A DNA stretch of 11,080 bases from Bacillota bacterium (GTDB lineage: Bacteria > Bacillota > Clostridia > Lachnospirales > Lachnospiraceae). Shown here piece after piece: positions 4,965 through 11,080 of this stretch. The position numbers and the translations under genes are program-made. Within the stretch, counting starts at the first letter, position 1. Each line of letters begins with the position of its first letter. The stretch is taken from positions 1 to 11,080 of the forward strand of contig JAEYPA010000174.1 of the NCBI GenBank assembly GCA_023411225.1. Reading direction: 5' to 3'. Below the pieces are notes generated by a model. That model was not told where the DNA came from. It saw only the letters and a list, made by a program, of their open reading frames with translations, and made no database searches.

Positions 4965-5009
4965 AATCCCACTTGAACGTTATCCAAAGAATAGTGCACA
5001 AGTGGGATT
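4965..5009 (+). terminator. Terminator downstream of the zinc-ribbon gene
   Basis: Perfect 11-bp stem AATCCCACTTG (4965-4975) and CAAGTGGGATT (4999-5009) with a 23-nt loop, then TTTTG with part of the T-run inside the stem. It lies between convergent genes (ends at 4950 and 5054). The minus-strand side has only CTTATAT after the stem, so it is a weaker stop for the ABC operon. Confidence 0.65.
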
Positions 5010-5053
5010 TTGCCGTTACTACCAATGATTTGACCTGTATTGTTGTAAAACTG

Positions 5054-5824
5054 TTATATATTTCTTTTATTGAACAGTATTATGGAGGCATAGATATTAA
5101 AGCACATCAATACAATAGTTATTAACATCGACACCAAAAAGTGACTGGTGTTACCTGCACCTACCAATAAATTAGATGAGCTTGCTAAATAAGTTGGACA
5201 ATATTCCTTTAGGTCAGGAAGAAAACTAAGCAAGTATACTACTAGATAAACACCACCTAGGAAAAGAAGGATAGTGGAGGTTGAAGTAAACAAGGTGGAT
5301 GCAAGAGGGATAATAGTAATAAGCCACATACCAAACAGGTAGAGACAAAAGGTAGAAAAAATGAGATATTTAGCAATGCTATTGTCCCAGAAATAGGAAT
5401 TATATCCATAGGTGATTCCAAAACATATCAGATATCCTAATGTCCAAATAACAGCCATGGTAATGGTTTTTGAAATTACTATCTTCCAACGTTTTAACCC
5501 TTTTGTAATAACATTTATCAAGGTTCCTTTGTTATATTCTATGGAGAATATGCCACCAAACATCACTAGAAAAATAATCAATGCAATAGGCATGTTTTTG
5601 TAGAATTGGGTCCATGAAGTGAGAGCATCAACTTTTATATCTTTTATAATAATACCATTCTCGGCAAGGTCTCCAGAAAGAAGATCCATCATCCAAGGAG
5701 TGAGCTTTGCTATAGCAGGATTCATAATGCCAAACATGCAAAAGATAATGGCAAGAATGAGTAGTCGTCCAGAACGCCTTTGTTCCATAAATTCTTTTTT
5801 TGTAAAAGCAATTAATTGTCTCAT
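5054..5824 (-). CDS. ABC-2 type transporter permease (YxlG-like)
   Basis: This is the membrane half of an ABC exporter, paired with the ATPase just upstream. The 256-residue protein has about six hydrophobic segments (roughly 21-36, 80-97, 118-138, 150-175, 180-200, 228-250 of the protein). After the second segment comes SIEYNKGTLINVITKGLKRWKIVISK-type sequence (E-Y-x-x-G-T-L, then a basic stretch with W), the cytoplasmic coupling region common to ABC-2 permeases. The start is the ATG at 5824: it overlaps the ATPase stop in an ATGA and has GGAGG (5839-5835) at 10 nt. The longer open frame up to 5911 merely overlaps the ATPase gene. As last gene of a four-gene operon it matches the position of yxlG in Bacillus subtilis. 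The exported substrate is unknown; a toxic peptide or antibiotic is a guess. Confidence 0.9.
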   Translation of the reverse strand: MRQLIAFTKKEFMEQRRSGRLLILAIIFCMFGIMNPAIAKLTPWMMDLLSGDLAENGIIIKDIKVDALTSWTQFYKNMPIALIIFLVMFGGIFSIEYNKGTLINVITKGLKRWKIVISKTITMAVIWTLGYLICFGITYGYNSYFWDNSIAKYLIFSTFCLYLFGMWLITIIPLASTLFTSTSTILLFLGGVYLVVYLLSFLPDLKEYCPTYLASSSNLLVGAGNTSHFLVSMLITIVLMCFNIYASIILFNKRNI

Positions 5825-6723
5825 TGTCCTACTACCTCCACAAACATATCTTCCAGTGTTGGTTCCAACCGTTCTAGACGTTGCACAGCAATACTGTGTT
5901 GAGACAAACACTGCATAATCTGAATCATATCCTTCTCATTTTTTTGGGACAATAGCAACTTTGTCTCAGTTTCCTTTGTGCTCTCTGGATAAAGAGAGAC
6001 AAATAAACTCATGTCTTTTGCATTGCAAAATTCGATTTCAATACTATTGCCCTTACGCATATTCTTTATCTCTTCTAAGGTCCCTGAAAGGGCAATGTTT
6101 CCTTCATGTAAAAAGGCAATGTGATCACAGATTCGCTCAACATCTGAGAGAATATGAGTAGAAAAAATGACGGTTGTATAATCTTTTACTGCCAAAAGAA
6201 TATCTAATATTTCTTTTCTACCAATTGGGTCCAAGGCAGAAGTAGGCTCGTCACAGATAAGAAGCTTAGGGCTATTTAAAAGGGCTTGGGCAATACCAAG
6301 TCGTTGCTTCATACCACGGGAGAAGTTATGAATCCGTTTGTTAGCATTCTTAAGTCCTACTAATTCCAACAATTCATCAGTTCTAGGGATAATATTTTTC
6401 TTATCCATTCCAGTGATCTCTCCACACATAGTCAGATATTCAGCTGGTTTCATAAAACCATAGAATTCTGGTACATCAGGCAGATAGCCAATGTACTGAT
6501 TGGTGCAGTTTTGTCCATAGGATACCAACTTATTGTTTACTATAATATCACCAGAATCAGCTTTTAGTAGCCCCAGAATCATCTTCATGGTAGTGGTTTT
6601 GCCGGCACCATTTTGTCCAATAAATCCGAAAATAGCATGTTCAGGGACTGAGAAACTTAAATTATCTATTACTTTGTTAGTACCGAAGGACTTAGATAGA
6701 TGAGAAATCTCTAAAATATTCAT
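5821..6723 (-). CDS. ABC transporter ATP-binding protein (YxlF-like)
   Basis: This is the ATPase subunit that powers the permease encoded at 5054. The 300 residues contain Walker A GQNGAGKTT (36-44), a Q-loop region YLPDVPEFYGF (80-90) in which the usual Gln is replaced, an ABC signature in the variant form FSRGMKQ (134-140), Walker B LLICDEP (154-160, catalytic E159), a D-loop (SALD, 162-165) and the switch H190 in FSTH. The domain after about 225 is a short C-terminal extension typical of the drug and bacteriocin-resistance (BcrA-like) subgroup. The ATG at 6723 overlaps the preceding stop codon by one base (TAATG), and AGGAG (6733-6729) lies 5 nt away; its own stop overlaps the permease start. 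Such tight packing implies translational coupling. The substrate is not evident. Confidence 0.95.
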   Translation of the reverse strand: MNILEISHLSKSFGTNKVIDNLSFSVPEHAIFGFIGQNGAGKTTTMKMILGLLKADSGDIIVNNKLVSYGQNCTNQYIGYLPDVPEFYGFMKPAEYLTMCGEITGMDKKNIIPRTDELLELVGLKNANKRIHNFSRGMKQRLGIAQALLNSPKLLICDEPTSALDPIGRKEILDILLAVKDYTTVIFSTHILSDVERICDHIAFLHEGNIALSGTLEEIKNMRKGNSIEIEFCNAKDMSLFVSLYPESTKETETKLLLSQKNEKDMIQIMQCLSQHSIAVQRLERLEPTLEDMFVEVVGQ

Positions 6724-6929
6724 TATTGCTCCTCTCTACCTAAAAGAAAATATAGGATAGGTCCGATATATTCCATCCCTACAATAGCAATTATGAGCCA
6801 AATGGTTCGATTGCCTCTCTTGTAGGTTTTGTGTGTAAGTATATGCCATAATGTATAGGCAAGTAGAGCAAGTTGTACCACAATGAGTGGAATCAAAAAG
6901 GGCAGCATATCGGCTAGATTTGTGGGCAT
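6723..6929 (-). CDS. PLDc_N-domain two-TM miniprotein (YxlE-like)
   Basis: This 68-residue membrane protein has two hydrophobic helices (about 8-31 and 43-63) joined by a short basic loop (THKTYKRGNRT, 32-42) and ends GREEQ. The W-x-x-x-x-x-x-G-x-x-G-P-x-x-Y-F-x-x-G-R pattern is that of the phospholipase D N-terminal segment family (PF13396), here without any phospholipase domain. Small PLDc_N proteins commonly sit beside ABC-2 transporters; in the B. subtilis sigY operon the equivalent is YxlE, reported to work against SigY activity. It starts 1 nt after the regulator's stop (TAATATG), with GGAGG (6943-6939) at 9 nt, and its stop overlaps the ATPase start. It could be an accessory subunit or an immunity-type protein; neither can be decided from sequence. 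Confidence 0.88.
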   Translation of the reverse strand: MPTNLADMLPFLIPLIVVQLALLAYTLWHILTHKTYKRGNRTIWLIIAIVGMEYIGPILYFLLGREEQ

Positions 6930-6930
6930 A

Positions 6931-8055
6931 TTATTTTACCTCCATAAGCTTATTTTTTAATTTATGGTACTCAGGTTCCTCTTCCAAAATTTCGAAAGCA
7001 GGATTGTTAAGAAGACGCCTGATATCTTCTACAATAAATTTTCGGTCACGTGGAGCATTCTCATCAATTCCCATTTGCGCAAACTGAGCTTCAATGGCAT
7101 TAAAGTAATCATCGCCATGAAGAGTAAGATTCTCTTTCGACAATAGCTGAATCATATGATTTATACATGTTCGTAAATTCTTAATTGCTTTCTGTTTCTC
7201 ACCCTGAATGGCATAGACTAGGGCAGCTTGATAGTAAAATACGCCTGAAGTATTGGGATTCAGAACCTCCAAGTGATAAGTTTCTATGAGTGTATCAATT
7301 CGACAAATAGTTTCGTCACACACAGATAAATCCTTACTATGTAAGTTGAGATATATTGTTGCAGTACTGATTAAAGCAAGTAAGTGGTTATACATGCTTA
7401 CTTGTGCTAAGCCGCCTGCTTTTTCTGTATCTCCTGTTAATAAATATGCTTCGATTAATAAGGTATCACTTTGAGTAACAAGTCGTTCCGGTCTTACAAC
7501 ATCCTCTAAGGTATCAATTACTTCACTTCCTTTACCTAGCTGAAGATTAACAACAGACTTAAGAATCATAGCATCACTGCATATAGCCAAGTCTTTACAG
7601 TTAGACATAATATGTGTACAAAGCTGAACAGTGGATTCCAGTATTTCCGTTTGCTTTTCCTGGCTACCAGCTAACATAAAGTGATTAATCCAAAGACGGC
7701 ACATTTCCTTTAGGAAAGAATAGCAGTTGTGATATTGTTTCACTAGACTATTGCACTTCTCCATAGCTTTTTCAAAGGGCAAAGTGGCAAAATCATTTGC
7801 AATCTCATGATATAGTCGAAAGATTTGTTCTTTACTCAGTTGAGGGTTATAGCCTAGAAGTTCATCTACTGTAACATCAAAGAAGGAGGCAAGCTGTGGA
7901 AGAATGGTAATATCAGGAGTGCTCTGTCTGGTTTCCCATTTAGAAACAGAAGCCTTTGTAACTCCAACAAAATCTGCAAGTTGTTCCTGGGTTAATTTTT
8001 TCTCGCGTCTAAATCGTACGATATTCTCCGCAATATTTAATTGGTTCAATTTCAT
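6931..8055 (-). CDS. XRE-family regulator with helical TPR-like C-terminal region
   Basis: This DNA-binding protein probably controls the ABC operon it heads. Of 374 residues, about 8-66 form an XRE helix-turn-helix (FRREKKLTQEQLADFVGVTK, then ASVSKWE and a TPDITILPQLASFFDVTVDELLG tail). The remaining 300 residues look all-helical with TPR-like pairs (AYLLTGDTEKAGGL at about 203-216; AALVYAIQGEKQKAIKNL at about 277-294). XRE plus TPR-like architecture is that of several peptide-sensing regulators (RRNPP type), so a peptide ligand is possible, not shown. The start is unsettled: the ATG at 8055 has AGGAGG only 2 nt upstream, whereas an in-frame TTG at 8049 is 8 nt from it and would remove two residues. 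Upstream in-frame codons as far as 8139 run into the promoter and are not used. The promoter and a possible flanking operator lie immediately upstream. Confidence 0.92.
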   Translation of the reverse strand: MKLNQLNIAENIVRFRREKKLTQEQLADFVGVTKASVSKWETRQSTPDITILPQLASFFDVTVDELLGYNPQLSKEQIFRLYHEIANDFATLPFEKAMEKCNSLVKQYHNCYSFLKEMCRLWINHFMLAGSQEKQTEILESTVQLCTHIMSNCKDLAICSDAMILKSVVNLQLGKGSEVIDTLEDVVRPERLVTQSDTLLIEAYLLTGDTEKAGGLAQVSMYNHLLALISTATIYLNLHSKDLSVCDETICRIDTLIETYHLEVLNPNTSGVFYYQAALVYAIQGEKQKAIKNLRTCINHMIQLLSKENLTLHGDDYFNAIEAQFAQMGIDENAPRDRKFIVEDIRRLLNNPAFEILEEEPEYHKLKNKLMEVK

Positions 8056-8057
8056 TT

Positions 8058-8063
8058 CCTCCT
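8058..8063 (-). promoter_or_regulatory. Ribosome binding site of the XRE regulator
   Basis: AGGAGG on the minus strand, 2 nt from the ATG at 8055 and 8 nt from the in-frame TTG at 8049. The spacing favours the TTG start, or inefficient initiation at the ATG. Confidence 0.65.
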
Positions 8064-8076
8064 TTCCTATATCACA

Positions 8077-8105
8077 ATTATAGTTAGATTTTTGATAAAT
8101 GACAA
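8077..8105 (-). promoter_or_regulatory. Sigma-A promoter of the regulator-ABC operon
   Basis: Minus strand: TTGTCA (8105-8100), 17 nt, TATAAT (8082-8077). Transcription would start about 15 nt before the start codon region, giving a very short leader. Confidence 0.8.
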
Positions 8106-8164
8106 TGGAGTAAAAAGATATTTTAGGAAACAAAATCAACCATTAGGATACTTTATGACAAGAA

Positions 8165-8197
8165 AAATGATGTAGTTCAATGGGAACTACATCATTT
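8165..8197 (-). terminator. Terminator of the three-gene ABC exporter operon
   Basis: Perfect 14-bp stem AAATGATGTAGTTC (8165-8178) and GAACTACATCATTT (8184-8197) with a 5-nt loop. On the minus strand it is followed by a T-rich run (TTTTTCTT including the stem end). It is 26 nt past the permease stop and insulates the downstream regulator operon. Confidence 0.92.
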
Positions 8198-8222
8198 CAT
8201 TTAGCCATGTTATAATAATGAA

Positions 8223-9026
8223 TCAGGAACCAGTTCCGGAATATCTTGTTGCACCATACATCCATACCTTGTAGCTTAGAACAAAGAAGGCTATTCCTAT
8301 TACAGGGGTGAAAAAGGACAATATATGTATCTTATCTGGTCGAAGGAAAAACAAGCTTGGATAGTAGGCAACAAAACCAATCGGAATGATAAAGGTAAAG
8401 ATAAACTTAAAAACTTTATTAAAGATGCTAGTTGGATATTTGGCATAATCTGTAAACTTGAAAAAGGTAACCATTACATATCCAGAGTTCAATATCCAAA
8501 AGCAGGTAGCTGCAGCCAGATTCATTATACTGATCATAATCAGAGAAGCTGAGAAAAATGTAATAATTAATAATATAATATTGATAAAAGATAACGATAC
8601 TCCGATATGACACCAGGAGTAAATCAACAGACCAAGGCCCATCGCAAATTCACCAATGCCTTTAGGGTCGAATACTTCAGAAATATAATAAAAGTACAGA
8701 TTCATTGGACGAAAACAGTATTTCACGAAGTCCCCGTTATATACATAGCTTCTTAAGTTCCAGTTGTTATCAAAGAAACATTGCATAGGAGTTAATGCCA
8801 TGAGAGAGAATCCGTAGAGAAAGAGAATCTCGTAAAAGTTCCAACCGTTGATATTATCAAAGTTTTGAAACATAATCCAGAACACAATAAGACCTGACAG
8901 ATTTGTAAAAATCATTCCTAACAGGGAAATGATAAAATCTGCTCGGTAACTCATTTTGCTTTTTAAGTCTTGCGTTAATATTTTTAAATAGATTCTAGAA
9001 TAAAATGCAAATTTACTCTTTTTCAT
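8223..9026 (-). CDS. ABC-2 family permease, second subunit (PF06182-like)
   Basis: This is one of two unlike membrane subunits of an exporter. The 267-residue protein has about six hydrophobic segments and features typical of the PF06182/COG3694 family: a basic, amphipathic N-terminus (KKSKFAFYSRIYLKILTQDLKSK), the central NGDFVKYCFRPMN segment (97-109), a D-x-A-K-Y-P-T-S-I-F-N motif (about 192-202) and the FIIPIGFVAYYPSLFFL stretch (about 212-228). The ATG at 9026 follows GGAGG (9039-9035) at 8 nt, and the gap to the preceding permease stop is only 4 nt. It is the last gene of its operon and is closed by a strong hairpin terminator. Substrate unknown; some relatives are annotated as viologen exporters, which should not be carried over without closer similarity. 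Confidence 0.92.
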   Translation of the reverse strand: MKKSKFAFYSRIYLKILTQDLKSKMSYRADFIISLLGMIFTNLSGLIVFWIMFQNFDNINGWNFYEILFLYGFSLMALTPMQCFFDNNWNLRSYVYNGDFVKYCFRPMNLYFYYISEVFDPKGIGEFAMGLGLLIYSWCHIGVSLSFINIILLIITFFSASLIMISIMNLAAATCFWILNSGYVMVTFFKFTDYAKYPTSIFNKVFKFIFTFIIPIGFVAYYPSLFFLRPDKIHILSFFTPVIGIAFFVLSYKVWMYGATRYSGTGS

Positions 9027-9030
9027 TCCA

Positions 9031-9828
9031 TCAGCCTCCGTTCACCGTAATCTTTTTTAAGGACTGTTTCCAGAAAAGAGTCGCACATATCAATAGTATA
9101 ACCAACCACATAAATTGGGTGGCATACATTTTTCCCAGAGTAGTTGCAGACAGATCATTATGAAGTAGAATCTGAAGCGGAGTATGATAAATCGACTGAA
9201 AAGGAAGACATTCCACTACACCACGTATTCCATCTGGAAAAAAGGCCAAAGGTATACTGGCTCCGGATAAAAGTCCGATAATAACTTCTTTCATTATATT
9301 AATTCCCCAAGCAGACTGTGTATATAGACATAGAGTTCCAATCATCATATTGATTAGGTGATTAATAATAAATCCAAGAAGAACGGCAGGGATAAAATAA
9401 AGAAGATTACCGCCAAGAGGGATTCCGCACCCTGAGACAAAATAGACTATAATAGCAGTTGGAAGGAATACAACAAGGAAATTTACTACTACTGCACCAG
9501 TGTTGTTAAAGAACATATAAGCCCCAAAGCGAATCGGTTTCAGCAGGAGTAGCACAATGTTTCCTGCTTGTATCATATTCCCCATTTGCCATACAAGAAA
9601 GACCTCTAGCACACTAACTAAAGAGCCAGCGAGAACAAGATAAAGCATGGTGTCAGAAAAGGTCATTCCATTTACAATTCCAGTAGGGGAGGAGTTGAAA
9701 ATTGCTTTCCATAAGAAATACACTATAATTAGATAAATGATATTGCCGAAAAAAGATACAAACAAGCTGATGCGTAATACTAGGATATCCAAGATTCCAG
9801 CTTTTGTCAGTGTAAAATATTTTTTCAT
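9031..9828 (-). CDS. ABC-2 family permease, first subunit (COG4587-like)
   Basis: This is the other membrane subunit of the exporter. Its 265 residues form about six hydrophobic segments. It resembles its downstream partner in layout (basic KKYFTLTKAGILDIL start, NIVLLLLKPIRFGAYMFFNNTG centre at about 90-111, and a SIPLAFFPDGIRGVVECLPFQSIYHTPLQI motif at about 192-221 which marks this family), but the two are clearly different proteins, so the pore is a heterodimer. The ATG at 9828 directly follows the ATPase stop codon (TAAATG, no gap), with GGGAGGTG (9844-9837) inside the end of the ATPase gene. This spacing implies coupled translation of ATPase and permease. Confidence 0.92.
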   Translation of the reverse strand: MKKYFTLTKAGILDILVLRISLFVSFFGNIIYLIIVYFLWKAIFNSSPTGIVNGMTFSDTMLYLVLAGSLVSVLEVFLVWQMGNMIQAGNIVLLLLKPIRFGAYMFFNNTGAVVVNFLVVFLPTAIIVYFVSGCGIPLGGNLLYFIPAVLLGFIINHLINMMIGTLCLYTQSAWGINIMKEVIIGLLSGASIPLAFFPDGIRGVVECLPFQSIYHTPLQILLHNDLSATTLGKMYATQFMWLVILLICATLFWKQSLKKITVNGG

Positions 9829-10863
9829 TTATTTTACACCTCCCTCGTAGATTTTCTTGATTACGCTCTCTGTGGAGATCTCTTGAAGTTGAATATCGCA
9901 AATAGGCTTTTTCTCCTGAATCGCATTCATGATGCTCATGACGTCCTGTTCTTCCTCATTTAATAAGACATCTATCCAGTCTTCATTGACAAAGACATGA
10001 ATAGTACTTGTTGGAAAACGGTTATCTATGTACTCTTGGAGCCAAGTAACTTCTTTGTCCAAAACATTTTTTGTTAACGCTGCTCCATCCTTGGTAAATC
10101 TTATCTTCATGGTTCGATAAGCACCAAATAAGGTTCTAAGGTTTTCAATATCCGCGTTGTATAGCATCTTGCCTTTATCAATGATTACGGTCCTTTCACA
10201 TAATGCATCCACATCTCCCATGTCGTGAGTAGTAAGGATTACAGTAGTATTCTTCTGCTTATTCAGCTCCTTTACCAGATCACGTATTTTGCTCTTCATG
10301 GATACATCTAATCCGATAGTTGGTTCGTCTAAGAATACAACTTGGGGATTATGTAAAAAGGCAGCCAGTATATCACTTAAGGTTCTCTGCCCCAGTGACA
10401 TTTCACGAACCGGTTTATGATACAATGCGCTTGCTTCCACTAGGGAATCATATAACTCTAGCATATCTTTATAACTCTGGTTATTCACTTCGTATATATC
10501 CTTTAGAATTTTGAAGGATTCAATCAAAGGTAGTGCCCACCACAATTGGGTACGCTGACCAAATACTACGCCAATATTTTTAGCATTTTTGGTACGATTT
10601 TTGTAGGGCTCCACCCCGTTTACCAGTATGCTTCCTGCACTAGGTTTAAGAATACCGGTCATCATCTTAATCGTGGTACTTTTACCGGCTCCATTGGGAC
10701 CAAGGTAGCCAACAATTTCTCCTTTTGAAATATTCATGGAGACATCATCTACTGCCTTGACGGTCTTATAATCTCTGGAAAATAAGTCTTTAATACTTCC
10801 TTTTAATCCCTCATGGCGGTTTAGTACTTTAAATTCTTTGGTAACATGTTCGATATGAATCAT
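9829..10863 (-). CDS. ABC exporter ATP-binding protein (COG4586-like)
   Basis: This is the ATPase subunit for the two permeases encoded downstream. The 344 residues have Walker A GPNGAGKST (55-63), a Q-loop Q103 in VVFGQRTQLWW, the variant signature SLGQR (156-160), Walker B VVFLDEP (175-181, E180), the D-loop GLD (184-186) and switch H213 in TTHD. The insert between the first strand and Walker A (LNRHEGLKGSIKDLFSRDYKTVKAV, 14-38) and the GQRTQLWW Q-loop are typical of the COG4586 group that pairs with COG4587 and COG3694 permeases. After about 250 a C-terminal extension precedes the end. I take the ATG at 10863, giving the usual MIHIEHVTKEF start; its ribosome binding site is poor (only GAGAGA close by, with AGGGGTGA 17 nt away). 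A TTG at 10911 in the same frame has no site. Function beyond export is unknown. Confidence 0.94.
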   Translation of the reverse strand: MIHIEHVTKEFKVLNRHEGLKGSIKDLFSRDYKTVKAVDDVSMNISKGEIVGYLGPNGAGKSTTIKMMTGILKPSAGSILVNGVEPYKNRTKNAKNIGVVFGQRTQLWWALPLIESFKILKDIYEVNNQSYKDMLELYDSLVEASALYHKPVREMSLGQRTLSDILAAFLHNPQVVFLDEPTIGLDVSMKSKIRDLVKELNKQKNTTVILTTHDMGDVDALCERTVIIDKGKMLYNADIENLRTLFGAYRTMKIRFTKDGAALTKNVLDKEVTWLQEYIDNRFPTSTIHVFVNEDWIDVLLNEEEQDVMSIMNAIQEKKPICDIQLQEISTESVIKKIYEGGVK

Positions 10864-11064
10864 TCTCTCGTTCGTTAGAATCACCCCTAAACTTTTAGTA
10901 TGCGATGTCAAATAATATACGATAATTTAACATCATTTGTTGTTATTTATTTTAAGAATTACATTCTATCAAAGTAATTTGTATATGTAAAGAAGGTTTT
11001 TACAATTATAGCAAATAATTAGAATATGAATACTATAATATTGATAATATTTACGAGGTGAGGT
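10864..11064. other. Divergent intergenic region, promoters not resolved
   Basis: About 200 nt of very AT-rich sequence between the ABC ATPase start and the plus-strand gene at 11065. It holds a TATAAT (11034-11039, plus). On the minus strand there is a TTGATA with an AT-rich -10-like hexamer about 17 nt later (roughly 10947-10975), and a TTGACA at 10911 without a matching -10. I see no convincing complete promoter, hairpin or RNA gene. Confidence 0.4.
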
Positions 11065-11080
11065 ATGTACAGTTTACCGG
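11065..11080 (+). CDS. Start of an unidentified gene, cut by the window end
   Basis: Only five codons (MYSLP) are present. The start is supported by GAGGTGAGGT directly upstream (11055-11064) and a TATAAT at 11034-11039, without a clear -35. It is divergent from the ABC exporter operon. Nothing can be said about the product. Confidence 0.5.

Noticed and set aside
5619..5918. 99-codon plus-strand frame over the permease/ATPase junction, and the N-terminal extension of the permease to 5911
   Set aside because: Both overlap the end of the ATPase gene, which has intact motifs and a clear ATGA junction with the permease start at 5824.
1..11080. tRNA, rRNA, riboswitch, transposon, prophage or toxin-antitoxin features
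   Set aside because: No cloverleaf or conserved aptamer core was recognised, no transposase/integrase motif, and no terminal inverted repeats with target duplications. Weakly conserved structured RNAs could be missed by eye.

Overview
The window is AT-rich, uses strong AGGAGG-type ribosome binding sites and consensus sigma-A promoters, and carries an anaerobe's oxygen-defence set (rubrerythrin, superoxide reductase, rubredoxin), a class B sortase and Cys/Gly-rich small proteins of a kind I associate with clostridia. This suggests a strictly anaerobic, probably spore-forming Firmicute, most likely a Lachnospiraceae-type clostridium. The family placement is inference from gene content, not a phylogenetic result.

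Layout: (1) 1-719, minus: the first two thirds of chorismate synthase (aroC), with a textbook promoter at 749-777. (2) 828-1043, plus: a small unknown protein, back to back with aroC. (3) 1122-1773, minus: two tandem paralogous Cys/Gly-rich mini-proteins built from a repeated hydrophobic 'WIII-LL-CCC' core, each with its own hairpin terminator and each preceded by a sequence resembling sporulation mother-cell promoters (sigma-E-like for one, sigma-K-like for the other). (4) 1861-2769, minus: class B sortase. (5) 2930-4134, plus: rubrerythrin, desulfoferrodoxin and a short rubredoxin, probably one oxidative-stress transcription unit. It starts from a strong promoter with a perfect 15-nt palindrome at the expected transcription start and ends at a hairpin. 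(6) 4294-4950, plus: a zinc-ribbon, Q-rich, three-membrane-segment protein. (7) 8055-5054, minus: a tightly packed four-gene operon (XRE regulator with a long helical C-terminal region, a PLDc_N-type two-TM miniprotein, an ABC ATPase, an ABC-2 permease). The last three genes have the same order as the yxlE-yxlF-yxlG part of the Bacillus subtilis sigY operon. (8) 10863-8223, minus: a second ABC exporter operon, an ATPase followed by two PF06182-type permeases, ending in a perfect 14-bp stem terminator. (9) 11065 onward, plus: the first codons of another gene.

How the genes work together: in block 5, rubredoxin-type proteins pass electrons to superoxide reductase and rubrerythrin, which reduce superoxide and then peroxide. 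In block 7 the regulator heads its own operon and probably controls the exporter with its small membrane partner. Block 8 is a self-contained heteromeric exporter. The least explained part is block 3. The two mini-proteins look like structural or self-assembling peptides, possibly made late in sporulation, but that rests on promoter-like motifs and composition only. I see no CRISPR array, tRNA, rRNA, transposase or integrase, and no gene-free stretch longer than about 200 bases.
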